DNA of 64,000 nt from Bradyrhizobium guangzhouense (GCF_004114955.1 NZ_CP030053.1:2294001-2358000); one strand, 5' to 3'. Positions 54,051-63,070 are shown, counted from the first letter of the stretch. The notes: a model not told the origin generated them from the sequence alone. Program-made: numbers and translations.

Positions 54051-54068
54051 GTCGTCCCGGCGAACGCC
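54051..54068. repeat. Left half of a palindromic repeat with 10-bp target duplication
   Basis: Joined to the right half at 55534 this restores CCCGGCGAACGCCGGG, a 7-2-7 palindrome typical of Bradyrhizobium-type dispersed repeats. The last ten bases (GGCGAACGCC, 54059-54068) are duplicated after the insertion sequence. Confidence 0.85.
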
Positions 54069-55424
54069 CTAGGGCATGCACGCATCTCTGAGTCTCCATC
54101 CCGCTGCGACGGCCTGGAAGTATTCGAGGCCGTTTTTGAAGGCGATCGGGCCCGGCGGCTTGGACGATGGGTAGCCATCCCAGCCCCCGGACGTCCGATG
54201 ATCCAGGCGGCCCATGCGAGGCTGTCGGGCGGATGCGGGTTCTTTAGTCGCTTGCTCTTGGCTTCGAGTTGCTTGTTGAGAGCAGCAAGCGCGCCGATTT
54301 CGCCGTCGTTGAAGGCAACGTGATAGAGCTGCTGACCGCCGACGCGCGCTTGGAGAAGCTGCATGGTGATGACAGCTGCCTTCGCGGCGATAGCGACCAA
54401 CTTGAGAAGCCGATCGGCGGTTGCGACCTGGCTGTCTTCGAGCTTGAGACCTTGCGTCTTGAGGACGCGGAAGAACTGCTCGATGATCCAGCGCTGCTTG
54501 TACCATTGGACGATACGCCAGGCGTCCTCGACGCCGGTGACCTTGTGAGATGCGAGAAGACGCCAGTGCAGCAGCTCTACGTCGGTCTCAGTATTGATCT
54601 CGCGCACATCGACCACCGCCAATGGCAAGCTTTTCGGTAGATGGCGCAGGAACTTACTGTGCGGGCGACTCGATTGCGCCAAAGCGAAGCTCAAGATGGG
54701 CCAAGCCGGCCGGTCGCAACACGCGCGCAGGCAGTTGGATCGCACGCCGATCCACCGCAGCCATGGCATCGCTGACCTCATACAAGCCGTTGCTGTCGGC
54801 GAGCTTGCGATTATGCATGCTGCGCGCGATGACGTGGAAGTGCTGCTCGGCCGAACGGGCATAAAGGGCAAAAATATCGCTTTCGCGATCCCCGTCACCG
54901 CTGCAGCCTTGGTGAGCAGCGGCCTTGCCGTAACGACACTGGATATCCAGCACTGCAATTCCTTAGCTGATAGCTCACGCTCGTCGTGCGAGGTGGTGCG
55001 ACGGCCCTGGCGCGTCCAGACCTGCCCGCTCAAAAGTCCAAGACAGGGCCATCATTGGCATCCACCGCCAGCAGCGGATGCAGCAGCACGCCGTGGTTAT
55101 TGCCTTTGCCGATTTCTCCGAGCCCGCGCCGGCGCTCCGGCGTCGTATTCAAGTGGATCTCGCTGGTGTCCTGGATCGCCAGCACATGGCGGCCTTCTAC
55201 CGCCGCAATCGTGCTTGTGCCCCAGCTTGCGACGATTCGTTCCGCTGTTACCTTGCCGTGGCCGAGAAAGCGGTTCAACCGGACCTCCAGAGCGCGATTA
55301 CGCCGGGAAAGTCGTCGCAGGCAGACCGTTTTGCCCGCAACCACGCGTTCGACGAGCGCCGCCCCCCTTTATCGAGACGACGATCCCCGAACCGGCCTAA
55401 GGTCCAATCGATACCTAACAGCAT
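54069..55424 (-). pseudogene. IS4-family transposase, multiple frameshifts
   Basis: Read in steps through at least four frames: MLLGIDWTLGRFGDRRLDKGG, then VAGKTVCLRRLSRRNRALEV and AIQDTSEIHLNT, then DRESDIFALYARSAE and MHNRKLADSNGLYEV, then AVVDVREINTETDVELLHWRLL. The IS4 signature Tyr-x2-Arg-x3-Glu-x6-Lys is intact in YKQRWIIEQFFRVLKTQG. The end GWRLRDACMP reaches the left terminal repeat. The full-length product would be about 450 residues; as it stands it cannot be made in one frame. Confidence 0.85.
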
Positions 55425-55523
55425 GCCAACACCTCCGCCAAAGCCGAAGTGTCGCAATAGGAATCACACAAAGCACCGATTCGGGAATCCCCTCCGCAGA
55501 AACCAGGTGTGTGCATGCCCTAG
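54069..55523 (-). mobile_element. Decayed IS4-family insertion sequence, 1455 bp
   Basis: The ends CTAGGGCATGCAC (left) and GTGCATGCCCTAG (right) are perfect inverted repeats. Both flanks carry the duplicated GGCGAACGCC, so the element entered the palindromic repeat and made a 10-bp target duplication. One transposase gene on the minus strand fills the element but is broken by frameshifts. The intact ends and target duplication suggest that it has not rearranged since insertion. Confidence 0.9.
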
Positions 55524-55540
55524 GGCGAACGCCGGGACCC
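55524..55540. repeat. Right half of the palindromic repeat with target duplication
   Basis: GGCGAACGCC (55524-55533) repeats the ten bases at 54059-54068, then GGGACCC completes the palindromic repeat that the insertion interrupted. Confidence 0.85.
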
Positions 55541-56230
55541 ATATGTGGACGGCCCCCGTGGCACAAGAGCTTCGTGGGGACTGATCGGATAGCTTGCATC
55601 CATACGTGCTGCCTGTTGGGTGCGGCTTTGGCCGCTGGCCAAGATGGTTTCCGTAACACGAATTCCAATCACCGCAGCTTCGCGTCTCGGGTCGACCGAT
55701 CACTCCATCTCCTCTGCTCTTGCAGCTCTGGTTCAGACGGACGAATTCGCCGGCCGGCCGATCTCTCGACTAAGTGGCAACAGCCATTTGGGCATCGATC
55801 TGCGCACGATCGTAGCTTTCTCCTGTGGTCATCAGCTTCCGGGGGATGCGAGCCATTTTGTTGGCCGGCGCCACTGCGGCAGGGCAGCTGCGACCGGGGC
55901 GAGTTTGACCGCCTCTGGGCGATGCCCATGAAGACAAGGATGTCGCGTTTCGACGTCAAAAGTCGGCTCCAATTCCGTCAATCTCGGTCGTGGCGGTGCG
56001 GCAGTTCGTCATCTTGGGCCAACTCACACCAGGGCTGAGCTTAAAGAGATTGAGCCTTTGTCATCCTCTGCGTTGAGCCGGTCCCCACTGGCCGGACTCG
56101 GGGCTGGGGCCATTTTTTTGACGGGATCTCTATGTCAGCGTGATTTCTGGGTGGTCTCGCGCACAGCGCCAAGTGCCGTTTTGTACTCTGTTGCCGACGC
56201 GATCCGTTACGCCGGCCGGCAGGGTCCGTT
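55534..56230. other. Gene-poor stretch, no supported gene
   Basis: Short frames occur on both strands, but none has a start signal or recognisable domain. The stretch lies between the insertion sequence and the hydratase relic and is probably decayed sequence. Confidence 0.4.
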
Positions 56231-56373
56231 CTGCATGAACGATATGGCGGCGCTGCCGCCGGTCAAGGGGTCTTCAGCCTGCCCGGGGTCAAGGTCGGCG
56301 TATGCCGATGCCGGTGCTGATACTGTTGTAGTCGTAACGCCTGAGCACCTCGCCAACGAGTGGTCGCTGACCG
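56231..56373 (+). pseudogene. Relic of an enoyl-CoA hydratase gene
   Basis: The 143 bases align colinearly with 53608-53751 of the intact hydratase gene with about one base net loss and many substitutions. Fragments TCTGCATGAACGATATGGCG, CTGCCCGGGGTCAAGGTCGG and CCAACGAGTGGTCGCTGACCG match it. In protein terms CMNDMA, SLPGVKVGV and LANEWSLTA are recoverable only by changing frame. It is a decayed second copy or the remains of a duplication. Confidence 0.7.
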
Positions 56374-56447
56374 CATTTTGGCCTCGCGGCTTGCCGCTAT
56401 TTGGTATGGAGTAGGTCCCCTATACGTTGGAATTGCGAGACCACGGC

Positions 56448-58163
56448 ATGACCAGTTGTCCACCTCACATCCAGCTGGGTGTCGTCCAGCTGCGCTACGG
56501 CAATTCCGCGCCCGGCCGTCTGGCGTACCAAATGTGCACCGCCTTCAACGACGGACACCGTCGGGAAGACTTCACCCCGTTCAAAGATCAGCATCTCGGC
56601 GGGTTGGTCTTGCTGCCCGAAGGTGCTCCCGCTGAATTTGCAGACGAGAGCACTTTCATTACGGCGATTGCTTCTCGGGAAAAGAGGGTGGACGCGCAGG
56701 CGGGACGGACGCTGGACGTTTCATTGCCCAGGGGGGTCCCTAAGGAACTCCTGATCCCCATGGCGGCGTTTGTGGTCGCCCCGTTCGTCGCACAGGGCAT
56801 GGCGATCCGGTTGGACGTAGAATGCCCAGCGGCCTCCGATGGCGGCACCAATCCGCATGCACATGGGTTTCTCTCGCAGCGTGCCTTGGAGGAGAATGGC
56901 TTCGGTAAGAAGTATCGACCGTGGAACGAGTTGTTCCTGCGCAATATGGGACGCCATGTCCGTGCTCTGGTCGCGGGGCGTGTGACTTTGGCATCGGCGT
57001 TGGTGGGCGTCGGCGCCTATATGGATCCTCGCCGCAACGAGATTGCGGGACTTCCAGAACCGGAAGTCCGGGTACCCCGGCAACAATTTCGCCGGCACGA
57101 GCGAGGAGAATTCGTCGCTTCGATCGAAAACCTGAAGGTTGCCCGTCGGCACAAGAAGGCGACCGAGAGCACTCTGGCGGCCGCAGAGTCGTCCGTCGTG
57201 ACGAATGCTGTTACCAGGTACCGGTCCATGAGCATCGAGCAACGTCAACTGAACATGAATTTCGTAGTGCAGCTCGCTTCGGACGCGGGAGCGGAGACGT
57301 TCCACTCGGACGAAGACGTAACCTTGTCTACGCGCGACGGTTCGACCACCTTCGATGGCGAGAAGTTTACAAGTTCAAGTATCATCGGCCCCGCGCAGGC
57401 CCGGCTGATCGTGATCCTCGCACAGGCGTTCGATTGGCCGGCGATGGTGGTCGAGGGCAATGCCGGATCGGCCGATGAACTCATTATCGCTGGCGTCCCG
57501 ATCGGCCTCACCGCCATCAATCGCTGCGCCAGCCCCCGCGCCATTCTCCTTATTCGAAGGAAATACGGTCACTTGCTCGCCGACACGATCCGGCCGCTCG
57601 ATCCCCTCGCGGTCGCTATGGAGGTGCTGGAAGTTGCGGATGTCGTCGAAGCAGGAAATGCAGAGGTCAGGTCAGAAAGTGACGTACCCGAAGAGTTGCG
57701 GCCGGCATCTGTTTTCGGCCGACCCGGCTCGCCGGGAACGACCATAGCGAATCTCGTGGTGGACGACCGAGGCGGTCGGTTGCCGCTCACTCCGCTCGCC
57801 CGGGGCCTGGAAGCGCTTCGCGATCGCCATCCTGATGACGTTGGTGGCCAGCATCGCAAAGAGACGGCGCCTTCTGAGCCCAAACAAAAGTCATCGAAAA
57901 ACATCTTCGACGACGAGTTCGACTTCCCAGAACCGCCCAAGCCCACGATCCTCGAAGACGAATTCCATCGACAGCTGAGTGCCGACATCTGGAAGAATTA
58001 TGCCGATCGAGTTTTCGAAGCCTTGCCTTTGGGTTCGAACCGGGCGGCTCGCGAAACTCGCCCCCCGTCGACGCGTCTTGAATCCTGTCCCTTCATGTTG
58101 CCGCCGATTGAGATCCGTCGTCCGACGATGATGTCGAAAAAATCGCCTTTCTCCACCAAGTAG
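56448..58163 (+). CDS. MobA/MobL-like relaxase with LPD7-like region
   Basis: A 571-residue protein. The N-terminal third follows the MobA/MobL relaxase pattern: a YQM..AFNDG segment, an LPEGAP stretch, DVSLPRGVPKELLIPM and the metal-binding NPHAHGFLSQR near residue 140. A middle helical linker (residues about 230-290) leads to a region (about 290-395, ARLIVILAQAFDWPAMVVEG) resembling the LPD7-type domain found next to relaxases. The C-terminus is acidic and low in complexity (IFDDEFDFPEPPKPTILEDEF). It would nick the transfer origin of a mobilisable element. ATG at 56448 is chosen over an upstream TTG. No oriT or partner is identified. Confidence 0.6.
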   Translation: MTSCPPHIQLGVVQLRYGNSAPGRLAYQMCTAFNDGHRREDFTPFKDQHLGGLVLLPEGAPAEFADESTFITAIASREKRVDAQAGRTLDVSLPRGVPKELLIPMAAFVVAPFVAQGMAIRLDVECPAASDGGTNPHAHGFLSQRALEENGFGKKYRPWNELFLRNMGRHVRALVAGRVTLASALVGVGAYMDPRRNEIAGLPEPEVRVPRQQFRRHERGEFVASIENLKVARRHKKATESTLAAAESSVVTNAVTRYRSMSIEQRQLNMNFVVQLASDAGAETFHSDEDVTLSTRDGSTTFDGEKFTSSSIIGPAQARLIVILAQAFDWPAMVVEGNAGSADELIIAGVPIGLTAINRCASPRAILLIRRKYGHLLADTIRPLDPLAVAMEVLEVADVVEAGNAEVRSESDVPEELRPASVFGRPGSPGTTIANLVVDDRGGRLPLTPLARGLEALRDRHPDDVGGQHRKETAPSEPKQKSSKNIFDDEFDFPEPPKPTILEDEFHRQLSADIWKNYADRVFEALPLGSNRAARETRPPSTRLESCPFMLPPIEIRRPTMMSKKSPFSTK

Positions 58164-58260
58164 CCAGCGCGGCTCGACTGTGATTGCCCCGCGTGAGGAC
58201 TTGTGCCGACGTTTCGGACAGGCTGAGCAGGTGTCGACGACCTATGAAAATCTCACGCGA

Positions 58261-59902
58261 TCAGTTTCGGGGGAGATTCGCGTCGCGATCTCGCATGATG
58301 ACCTCGACGAGCTGGCGCAGCCTGCGAACCGAGCCGCCGCGCCAGGCCGATGCGATGGCCCCGCGCTCATCATGATCGAGCGGAGTTACCCAGCGCGCAT
58401 CGAGACCACGATCGCGAGCGAGATCCCCTAGGACGGCCGGTAACAAGGCATCGAGATGGTGGCTCGAGGGGAGGGGCATGTCGACGACCCACAAACGGTC
58501 GAGCAGGGGACGGGGGCAGACCGGCTATGTCGTTTGCCGTAGTCAGGTAGCAAATTTCGCTGAGGTCCACGAAATTTTGGGGCAAGGGATCAGGTAAAGT
58601 TGGCTCGACTCACCTTCCAGCATGCCGAGAAGACAATGCCATAGAGACGGGACCGGTTTAGAGCGGCCGATAGCCGTGACAGCGTAAGCAATCACCCCTC
58701 CGCATTTGTCAATCTCGTCGAGTAACACCAAAGGATTGGCGTGATTGGCACGAGCGATTGCGAGAAAAGGATGACAGGGCTCCGCGGAGTTCCAGCGGCG
58801 GTCCGTACCTGCAAATACCGAATCTGCTCTGGCGCAGTCCGTTCGCCAGCAATGTATCCGGAGCTTCTCCGCCCATCCGGCGAGCCAAGAGGGTCTTCCC
58901 GCCACCAGGTTTTCCCGAGATCAGGGTTGGGCGGATAAAGATGGTCGTCTGCCGACCAGATCGCCGAGTATCGTGTCGGGACATTCTGCGCTTGCGGGAA
59001 TTCGAACAGAAGTGCATCGCGGACCTCCGCAAGAGGCGGGGTGTCACCAAAGAAATTGCTTTGTTGATGACGTGCGCGATCAGCGGAAGCAGTTCCTTGA
59101 ACCTCTTGTCCTTCATCTCCGTCTGCGAAACCGTGGCGACGATGCGCTGATGCTCTCCAGGTTCCGGTGGCTCGATGACCCGTTCTTTGATTCTATCGCT
59201 CGTTTCGCCTTCGTCCGCTCGTCGGACGACGCGCGCTTCGACCGCAATCTGGATGGCGTCCTCGGCGGCTTGCATCCGGCGCACCGCGGTCAGTTCGCCA
59301 AGAGCACTGGTTTCGGCGGCGGCCGGCTGGTAAGGACGCCGGTACCCCAGCAAGCGGTACCTTAGCGCCGGCAGCATCGACCAGCCGATGATGTTTCGAT
59401 TTCGGCGCCAAGCCGCAAATCGATATCCTCCGGCAGCTGTGCAAGCGCGGTCAGAAGTGTTCGCGTCACCCGTCGGTAATCTTCGGAGGCATGCAGAGCC
59501 TGCTGCAGCGGCAAGCTGATCAGGCGGAGACAGTCTGCAATGTGGCGGAGTTCGGGAACATCGTCGGCCACGGCGAGCCGGTCGAGCGCTTTGCCAGCGT
59601 CAGCGCCGCTTCGGCACTGCCCTGCTCGGCGAAGGCCGCGGTCTCGCATAATCCAGGGGGCAGCGTTACGATGTCCGATACCAGCCGGTCATGGATATCT
59701 GCGCCTCGCCGGTTGATGAGGAGGCCATCCGTATAATTCTTGGCAGGCTCTTGAGCTCCTCCTCAAGGTCCACGGCGGCGGCGGCGCCGGTCAATATGGT
59801 ATATTCGTCGACTATCAGCAGATCGGAGCCATCGACGACATCGCCACCGGAGACTTTCGGCTCGGAGTTGCTCGTCTTGACGTGTCCCGCATCGCCGTTC
59901 AT
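58261..59902 (-). pseudogene. AAA+ ATPase (Lon-like), decayed
   Basis: Read from the ATG at 59902, which overlaps the upstream stop by four bases, the protein is spread over at least five frames: LIVDEYTILTG and LPPGLCETAAFAEQG, then YRRVTRTLLTALAQLPEDIDL, then MLPALRYRLLGYRRPY and MQAAEDAIQIAVEARVV, Walker A SGKPGGGKTLLARRMG, FAGTDRRWNSAEPCHPFLA, Walker B VLLDEIDK, ICYLTTAND and finally HLDALLPAVLGDLARDRGLDARWV. This is the Lon-type AAA+ ATPase layout seen in rhizobial genomes. The many frameshifts make it non-functional here. Confidence 0.75.
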
Positions 59903-60520
59903 TCGTCGGGTTCTCCTGAAACCGAGTGATGGAGCCATTGGTCAGCGGCGTCGCCATGCCGCTCCCGGAACGCCGTCGGCAGAACGGCCTTTGCCTGGTA
60001 TAATTTCGCCGGCTCGTGCGAATGGCCATGAGCGAGCCAGGACGCCGCAAGCGGCAGCGCGAACGAATGATCGAGTGCGGTCAGACCAAGCACTTGCGCC
60101 ATGACGAGCACCGACGTGGCGTTGCCGCACAGCGCCGAGTGTAGAACCGCCGTCATCACGATGTCCGTTTGCAGCGTGATCTCGCTGATCGGCCTTCTGG
60201 CAACGGCGGCGTCGATCGCGGCATCCGCATCGCCTTGCAATGCTGCGGTCAGCCCGCTGTCGTTGCCCAGTACGGTTTCGCCTGAATACGAGCGGCAGAA
60301 ATTCGCGATCCGAAGTGCCGATCGAGTCAGGTGGCAACATTCGCCACCACGCCAATATGGAATGGTCTTCAGCCTTGAAGGGCCAGGGGCGCGATGGGGC
60401 CACACGACGGTGCTTGGCGCAGGAGATGGCTGAACTCTCCCGGTCGATGGCCGCAGTGCCGCTATCTACTTGGGAACCCGGCGTGTCGTGGAGCAAGGTC
60501 AATCCGAGAACGTTGGTCAT
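59899..60520 (-). pseudogene. Hypothetical protein gene upstream of the AAA+ ATPase, frameshifted
   Basis: The first frame gives MTNVLGLTLLHDTPGSQVDS to FKAEDHSILAWW; near 60350 the sequence continues in another frame with GLTAALQGDADAAIDAAVARR and ends HGDAADQWLHHSVSGEPDE. ATG at 60520 has AAGGG upstream. The stop overlaps the start of the AAA+ gene (ATGA), so the pair was an operon. I do not recognise the family. Confidence 0.6.
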
Positions 60521-60537
60521 GCGTGCCCTTCAAACGG

Positions 60538-61473
60538 TTAAACGGTGGGAGTGGGCGGGGAAAAGCGCAGCGGCATCCACTTGCCGCCATCGCGCGAGCC
60601 GCAGACCAACTTGGCGGCCGAGGATGCCGAGCCGAACTCCACCGCGACGACGAGCCGCTCCCGGTCTTCCAAACCGGCGATCGGCACCAGCACCCCTTCG
60701 GCCCTGAGCTGAGCGCGATCGTCCCTGATCCAGCCCCACGCGCTCTCGTTGACCGAATAACGGACTTCCGAACCCGCCATGACCACGAACCGACCTTCAT
60801 TGGGGAATCCGCGCGCCCACAGATCGCCATAGATGAGTTCGAGTTCGGTGCCGGGGAGAGGCGTGGCCGTGACGCCGATCCGCATCGGCCCGGCCGGATC
60901 CGATCCGAGGAGCTCTGCGTCGGCAGTAACGCGTCGCTGGCTGCCGTTGTTCGAGCAGAACACTCTGCACCCCGCGTCGAACAACAAGCGCAGGCTGTGC
61001 CGCACGACTCCCTCGAGCATCGCCCGCCGGTCCTTGCTCAGGTCGGGGATGCGCGGGTTGACCCCTTTGATGACGTCCACCAGGGAGCCTTGCTCGGCGA
61101 GGTCGGTCAACCTGAACTGCAGGAATTCGGCCGTACTTGAATCAGACCACAACTCGCTTGAGCGGCCCGTGCCGCCGATGATGTAGGCTTCGCGTGCGAA
61201 ATTCTTGCCGGGATCCCGAGCGTGTTCGTTCAGCCGGCGCCTGATGTCGGCGGTTTCGCCGAAATAGACGCAAGACTGGTCGACGAGTAGGTAGCAGGCG
61301 GGCGCGGCAGCAGCGATCGACACTTCCTTCAGCGTTGGCCACGCGAACGACGACACCACCACATCCGTGATGCCGTCGAAGACCTCACGATAGCCTTCGA
61401 TACCGCCCTCGGGGCGGTAGATGATGGTGGTGGTGGCCGGTGGCAACTGGCCATTAGTTGGAGCGAGCGTCAT
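60538..61473 (-). CDS. GIY-YIG-like nuclease with C-terminal DUF4357-like domain
   Basis: A 311-residue intact protein. Residues about 60-150 look like a GIY-YIG domain: CYLLVDQSCVYFGETADIRRRL holds the GIY- and YIG-like motifs with the arginine helix following. Residues about 205-311 resemble DUF4357 (FPNEGRFVVMAGSEVRYSVN, RAQLRAEGVLVPIAGLEDRE, SSAAKLVCGSRDGGKW), a domain often attached to nucleases or helicases. It would cut DNA; target unknown. AGAGAGAC precedes the ATG. The hypothetical and AAA+ genes follow after 17 bases, forming a three-gene module of which only this member is intact. Confidence 0.7.
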   Translation of the reverse strand: MTLAPTNGQLPPATTTIIYRPEGGIEGYREVFDGITDVVVSSFAWPTLKEVSIAAAAPACYLLVDQSCVYFGETADIRRRLNEHARDPGKNFAREAYIIGGTGRSSELWSDSSTAEFLQFRLTDLAEQGSLVDVIKGVNPRIPDLSKDRRAMLEGVVRHSLRLLFDAGCRVFCSNNGSQRRVTADAELLGSDPAGPMRIGVTATPLPGTELELIYGDLWARGFPNEGRFVVMAGSEVRYSVNESAWGWIRDDRAQLRAEGVLVPIAGLEDRERLVVAVEFGSASSAAKLVCGSRDGGKWMPLRFSPPTPTV

Positions 61474-61694
61474 GATAGTCTCTCTTTCTGTTTGAGTGAG
61501 AGATCGCGAAGCCCGGAAACCCGCACGTATGGAGTCATCTAACTATCCGATTGAAAGGCATCCGGCCGACCGCACTTTGTCCTTTCCGTGGACGTCAGGA
61601 GTGCGAACCATTTCGCGATGGAGCGCGGACGACGGAGTGGAGCGAAGTGAGCCAGAGGCGATCGCGGGCCACTCGTGTCGAGCTTCGCGATGTT

Positions 61695-61955
61695 CTAGGC
61701 GATGGAGGTCGGGATGAGCGAAGCGGCCTTGCCGGAGACCGCGCTCTGCTCCATCCGTCGGCACAGGCAGGGGGTGCGGCCGAAATAGCAGCGCGGGCTG
61801 TCGACGAGAACGTAGACCGGAGGCGCCTGATTACTCGTGACCGCGGCCTGGATGCCAGCGGTTTCGACGGGCATTTGAATGCTCTTTGCGGGCACGAGGG
61901 AACGCAAGGACGGGCGGGGCAGGGGCGAATCTGCGCTATTGTGGCAGTCAGCCAT
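61695..61955 (-). CDS. Truncated GIY-YIG-like protein
   Basis: An 86-residue frame with a strong start (TTTAGGAGAAGTCCGTC before ATG). The segment VYVLVDSPRCYFGRTPCLCRRM is parallel to CYLLVDQSCVYFGETADIRRR of the downstream nuclease, but the protein stops soon after, so the catalytic glutamate part is lost. It looks like a shortened paralogue of the intact gene. It may be a pseudogene or produce only an N-terminal fragment. Confidence 0.5.
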   Translation of the reverse strand: MADCHNSADSPLPRPSLRSLVPAKSIQMPVETAGIQAAVTSNQAPPVYVLVDSPRCYFGRTPCLCRRMEQSAVSGKAASLIPTSIA

Positions 61956-62176
61956 GACGGACTTCTCCTAAAGTTCGTTGCGGTTAGGCCGTTGCCGGTG
62001 TGTCAGCACCGGCAGCGGCCGCTTCCTTTATGCAGCTGTTCCGGGCAAATTGCAACTTTGTTCTTGTTTGGTTCGTGATTCCATGCTCGGCCAGCGCCAG
62101 CGAGTCCACCTCTGGTCATGGGTGGCGGCCAGGATGGGCTGCACCAGACAGAAGCGAAGAATTTCACGTTTTTTGC

Positions 62177-62218
62177 CCGGCCAAGTTGCCAACATTGGTC
62201 CGGCCAAGTTGCCATCAT
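62177..62218. repeat. Two 19-bp direct repeats CCGGCCAAGTTGCCA-A/T-CAT
   Basis: Copies at 62177-62195 and 62200-62218 differ at one base and are 23 bases apart in phase. They precede the promoter of the 62283 gene. Possible readings are iteron-like binding sites, an operator, or the end of an insertion sequence. Confidence 0.65.
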
Positions 62219-62228
62219 ATTGTATTTA

Positions 62229-62256
62229 TTGACGTTTTATTGATTCCGAGTATATT
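62229..62256 (+). promoter_or_regulatory. Sigma-70-like promoter TTGACG-N16-TATATT
   Basis: The -35 hexamer is at 62229-62234 and the -10 at 62251-62256, 27 bases before the ATG at 62283. The spacing of 16 bases and good hexamers stand out in this GC-rich DNA. Confidence 0.6.
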
Positions 62257-62278
62257 GGTCTGGAACAACCTCGGAATC
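62242..62278. promoter_or_regulatory. 9-bp inverted repeat flanking the -10 region
   Basis: GATTCCGAG (62242-62250) and CTCGGAATC (62270-62278) are perfect complements around 19 bases that contain the -10 box and probable transcription start. It is a likely operator, perhaps for an autoregulated gene. Confidence 0.6.
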
Positions 62279-62282
62279 CACC

Positions 62283-62915
62283 ATGGGCAAGAAGTTTGAT
62301 TACCGCGGGCTGCCGGAAGAGCAACAGGCGAAGTTGCGCGGTCTTTGCAGCAGTATCCACAGCGCCGGATGCCGGAACACCGCCGGGGCAGCCGAAATGG
62401 GCAATGCTTTCAACGAGGCGAAGATCGGGCTCGACCACGGCCAGTTCACCAGCTGGTGCTATTCAGAAGCTGGGTACGAGATCCGCCAAGTCCAGAATAT
62501 GATGAATTTGGCGAATTTCGCGGGAAAGGAACCGGACATTCTCCTTGTGCCTATGTCTGCCGGGTTCTTGCTCGCAGCGCCCTCGGCTCCCAAGCTCGTT
62601 GTCGAAAAGGTGCTAAAAGTCGCGCGCGAAGGCGGACGCGTGAGGGTTACGTGGGTGAAACAACTTCTGAAGCCGGAACGCGAAAAGGAACCCGCACCGG
62701 AGCGAAGCACCGCGAGCGAGGCTGCCAAGATCGCTAAACTTATCGCCGGTGTGCTTCACCCGGGGGAAGCCGTCTCCTTGCGGCAACTCCTTGAAGCCGC
62801 AGACGCATCCCTGATCCAGCGGTTCGTTTCCGATCTGCAGGAAAATTTGCGGGCTGCGCTGCCGGGCGCAGTTTCCTCCGATAATTCGGCACATCGGCCG
62901 AGTATTGGATACTGA
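62283..62915 (+). CDS. DUF3102-like accessory protein
   Basis: A 210-residue protein. The part around residues 35-85 (EMGNAFNEAKIGLDHGQFTSWCYSEAGYEIRQVQNMMNLANFA) follows the DUF3102 pattern of plasmid and phage proteins, in which an organism-borne helix-turn-helix-like region follows LxEAKxxxxHGxF. The C-terminal part is helical. No catalytic motif is seen. It has its own promoter with an inverted repeat. Being near a relaxase and transposases it probably belongs to a mobile element, possibly in maintenance or regulation. Confidence 0.6.
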   Translation: MGKKFDYRGLPEEQQAKLRGLCSSIHSAGCRNTAGAAEMGNAFNEAKIGLDHGQFTSWCYSEAGYEIRQVQNMMNLANFAGKEPDILLVPMSAGFLLAAPSAPKLVVEKVLKVAREGGRVRVTWVKQLLKPEREKEPAPERSTASEAAKIAKLIAGVLHPGEAVSLRQLLEAADASLIQRFVSDLQENLRAALPGAVSSDNSAHRPSIGY

Positions 62916-62921
62916 TCTGGG

Positions 62922-63070
62922 TTAGGCCGCAGCGACGCTGCGAACCTCCCGAGGTCCGGACGGCAAGGTGTCGATCAGGGCGAGTCGGCTAAAGAAGACG
63001 TGCTGCGCCGAAAGCTCGCGAGCGAAGAGCGCTGTGATCTGGTCTACGTGCCCGCAAAAGCGATGACTTC
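62922..63070 (-). pseudogene. C-terminal fragment of an unidentified protein
   Basis: The minus strand has a good-looking open piece ending at 62922 (CGHVDQITALFARELSAQHV, then FFSRLALIDTLPSGPREVRSVAAA) with no start codon and with stops upstream. It looks like the tail of a gene cut by later insertions. Family not recognised. Confidence 0.35.

Larger units (their letters stand above)
61956..62282. other. Intergenic region with repeats and promoter of the DUF3102-like gene
   Basis: No gene is seen. The right part holds two 19-base direct repeats, a sigma-70-like promoter and an inverted repeat, listed separately. Confidence 0.5.

Noticed and set aside
54069..55523. Reading the transposase region as an intact gene by choosing the 364-codon minus frame
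   Set aside because: That frame contains family sequence only in its second half; conserved blocks of the first half lie in other frames, so it is a broken gene.
55534..56230. Several 60-100 codon frames between the insertion sequence and the hydratase relic
   Set aside because: No ribosome binding sites, no domain resemblance; treated as decayed DNA.
58180..58431. 83-codon plus-strand frame
   Set aside because: Lies opposite the recognisable C-terminal part of the AAA+ pseudogene.
62177..62218. Replication origin based on the two 19-bp repeats
   Set aside because: Only two copies and no initiator gene alongside; reported as repeats only.
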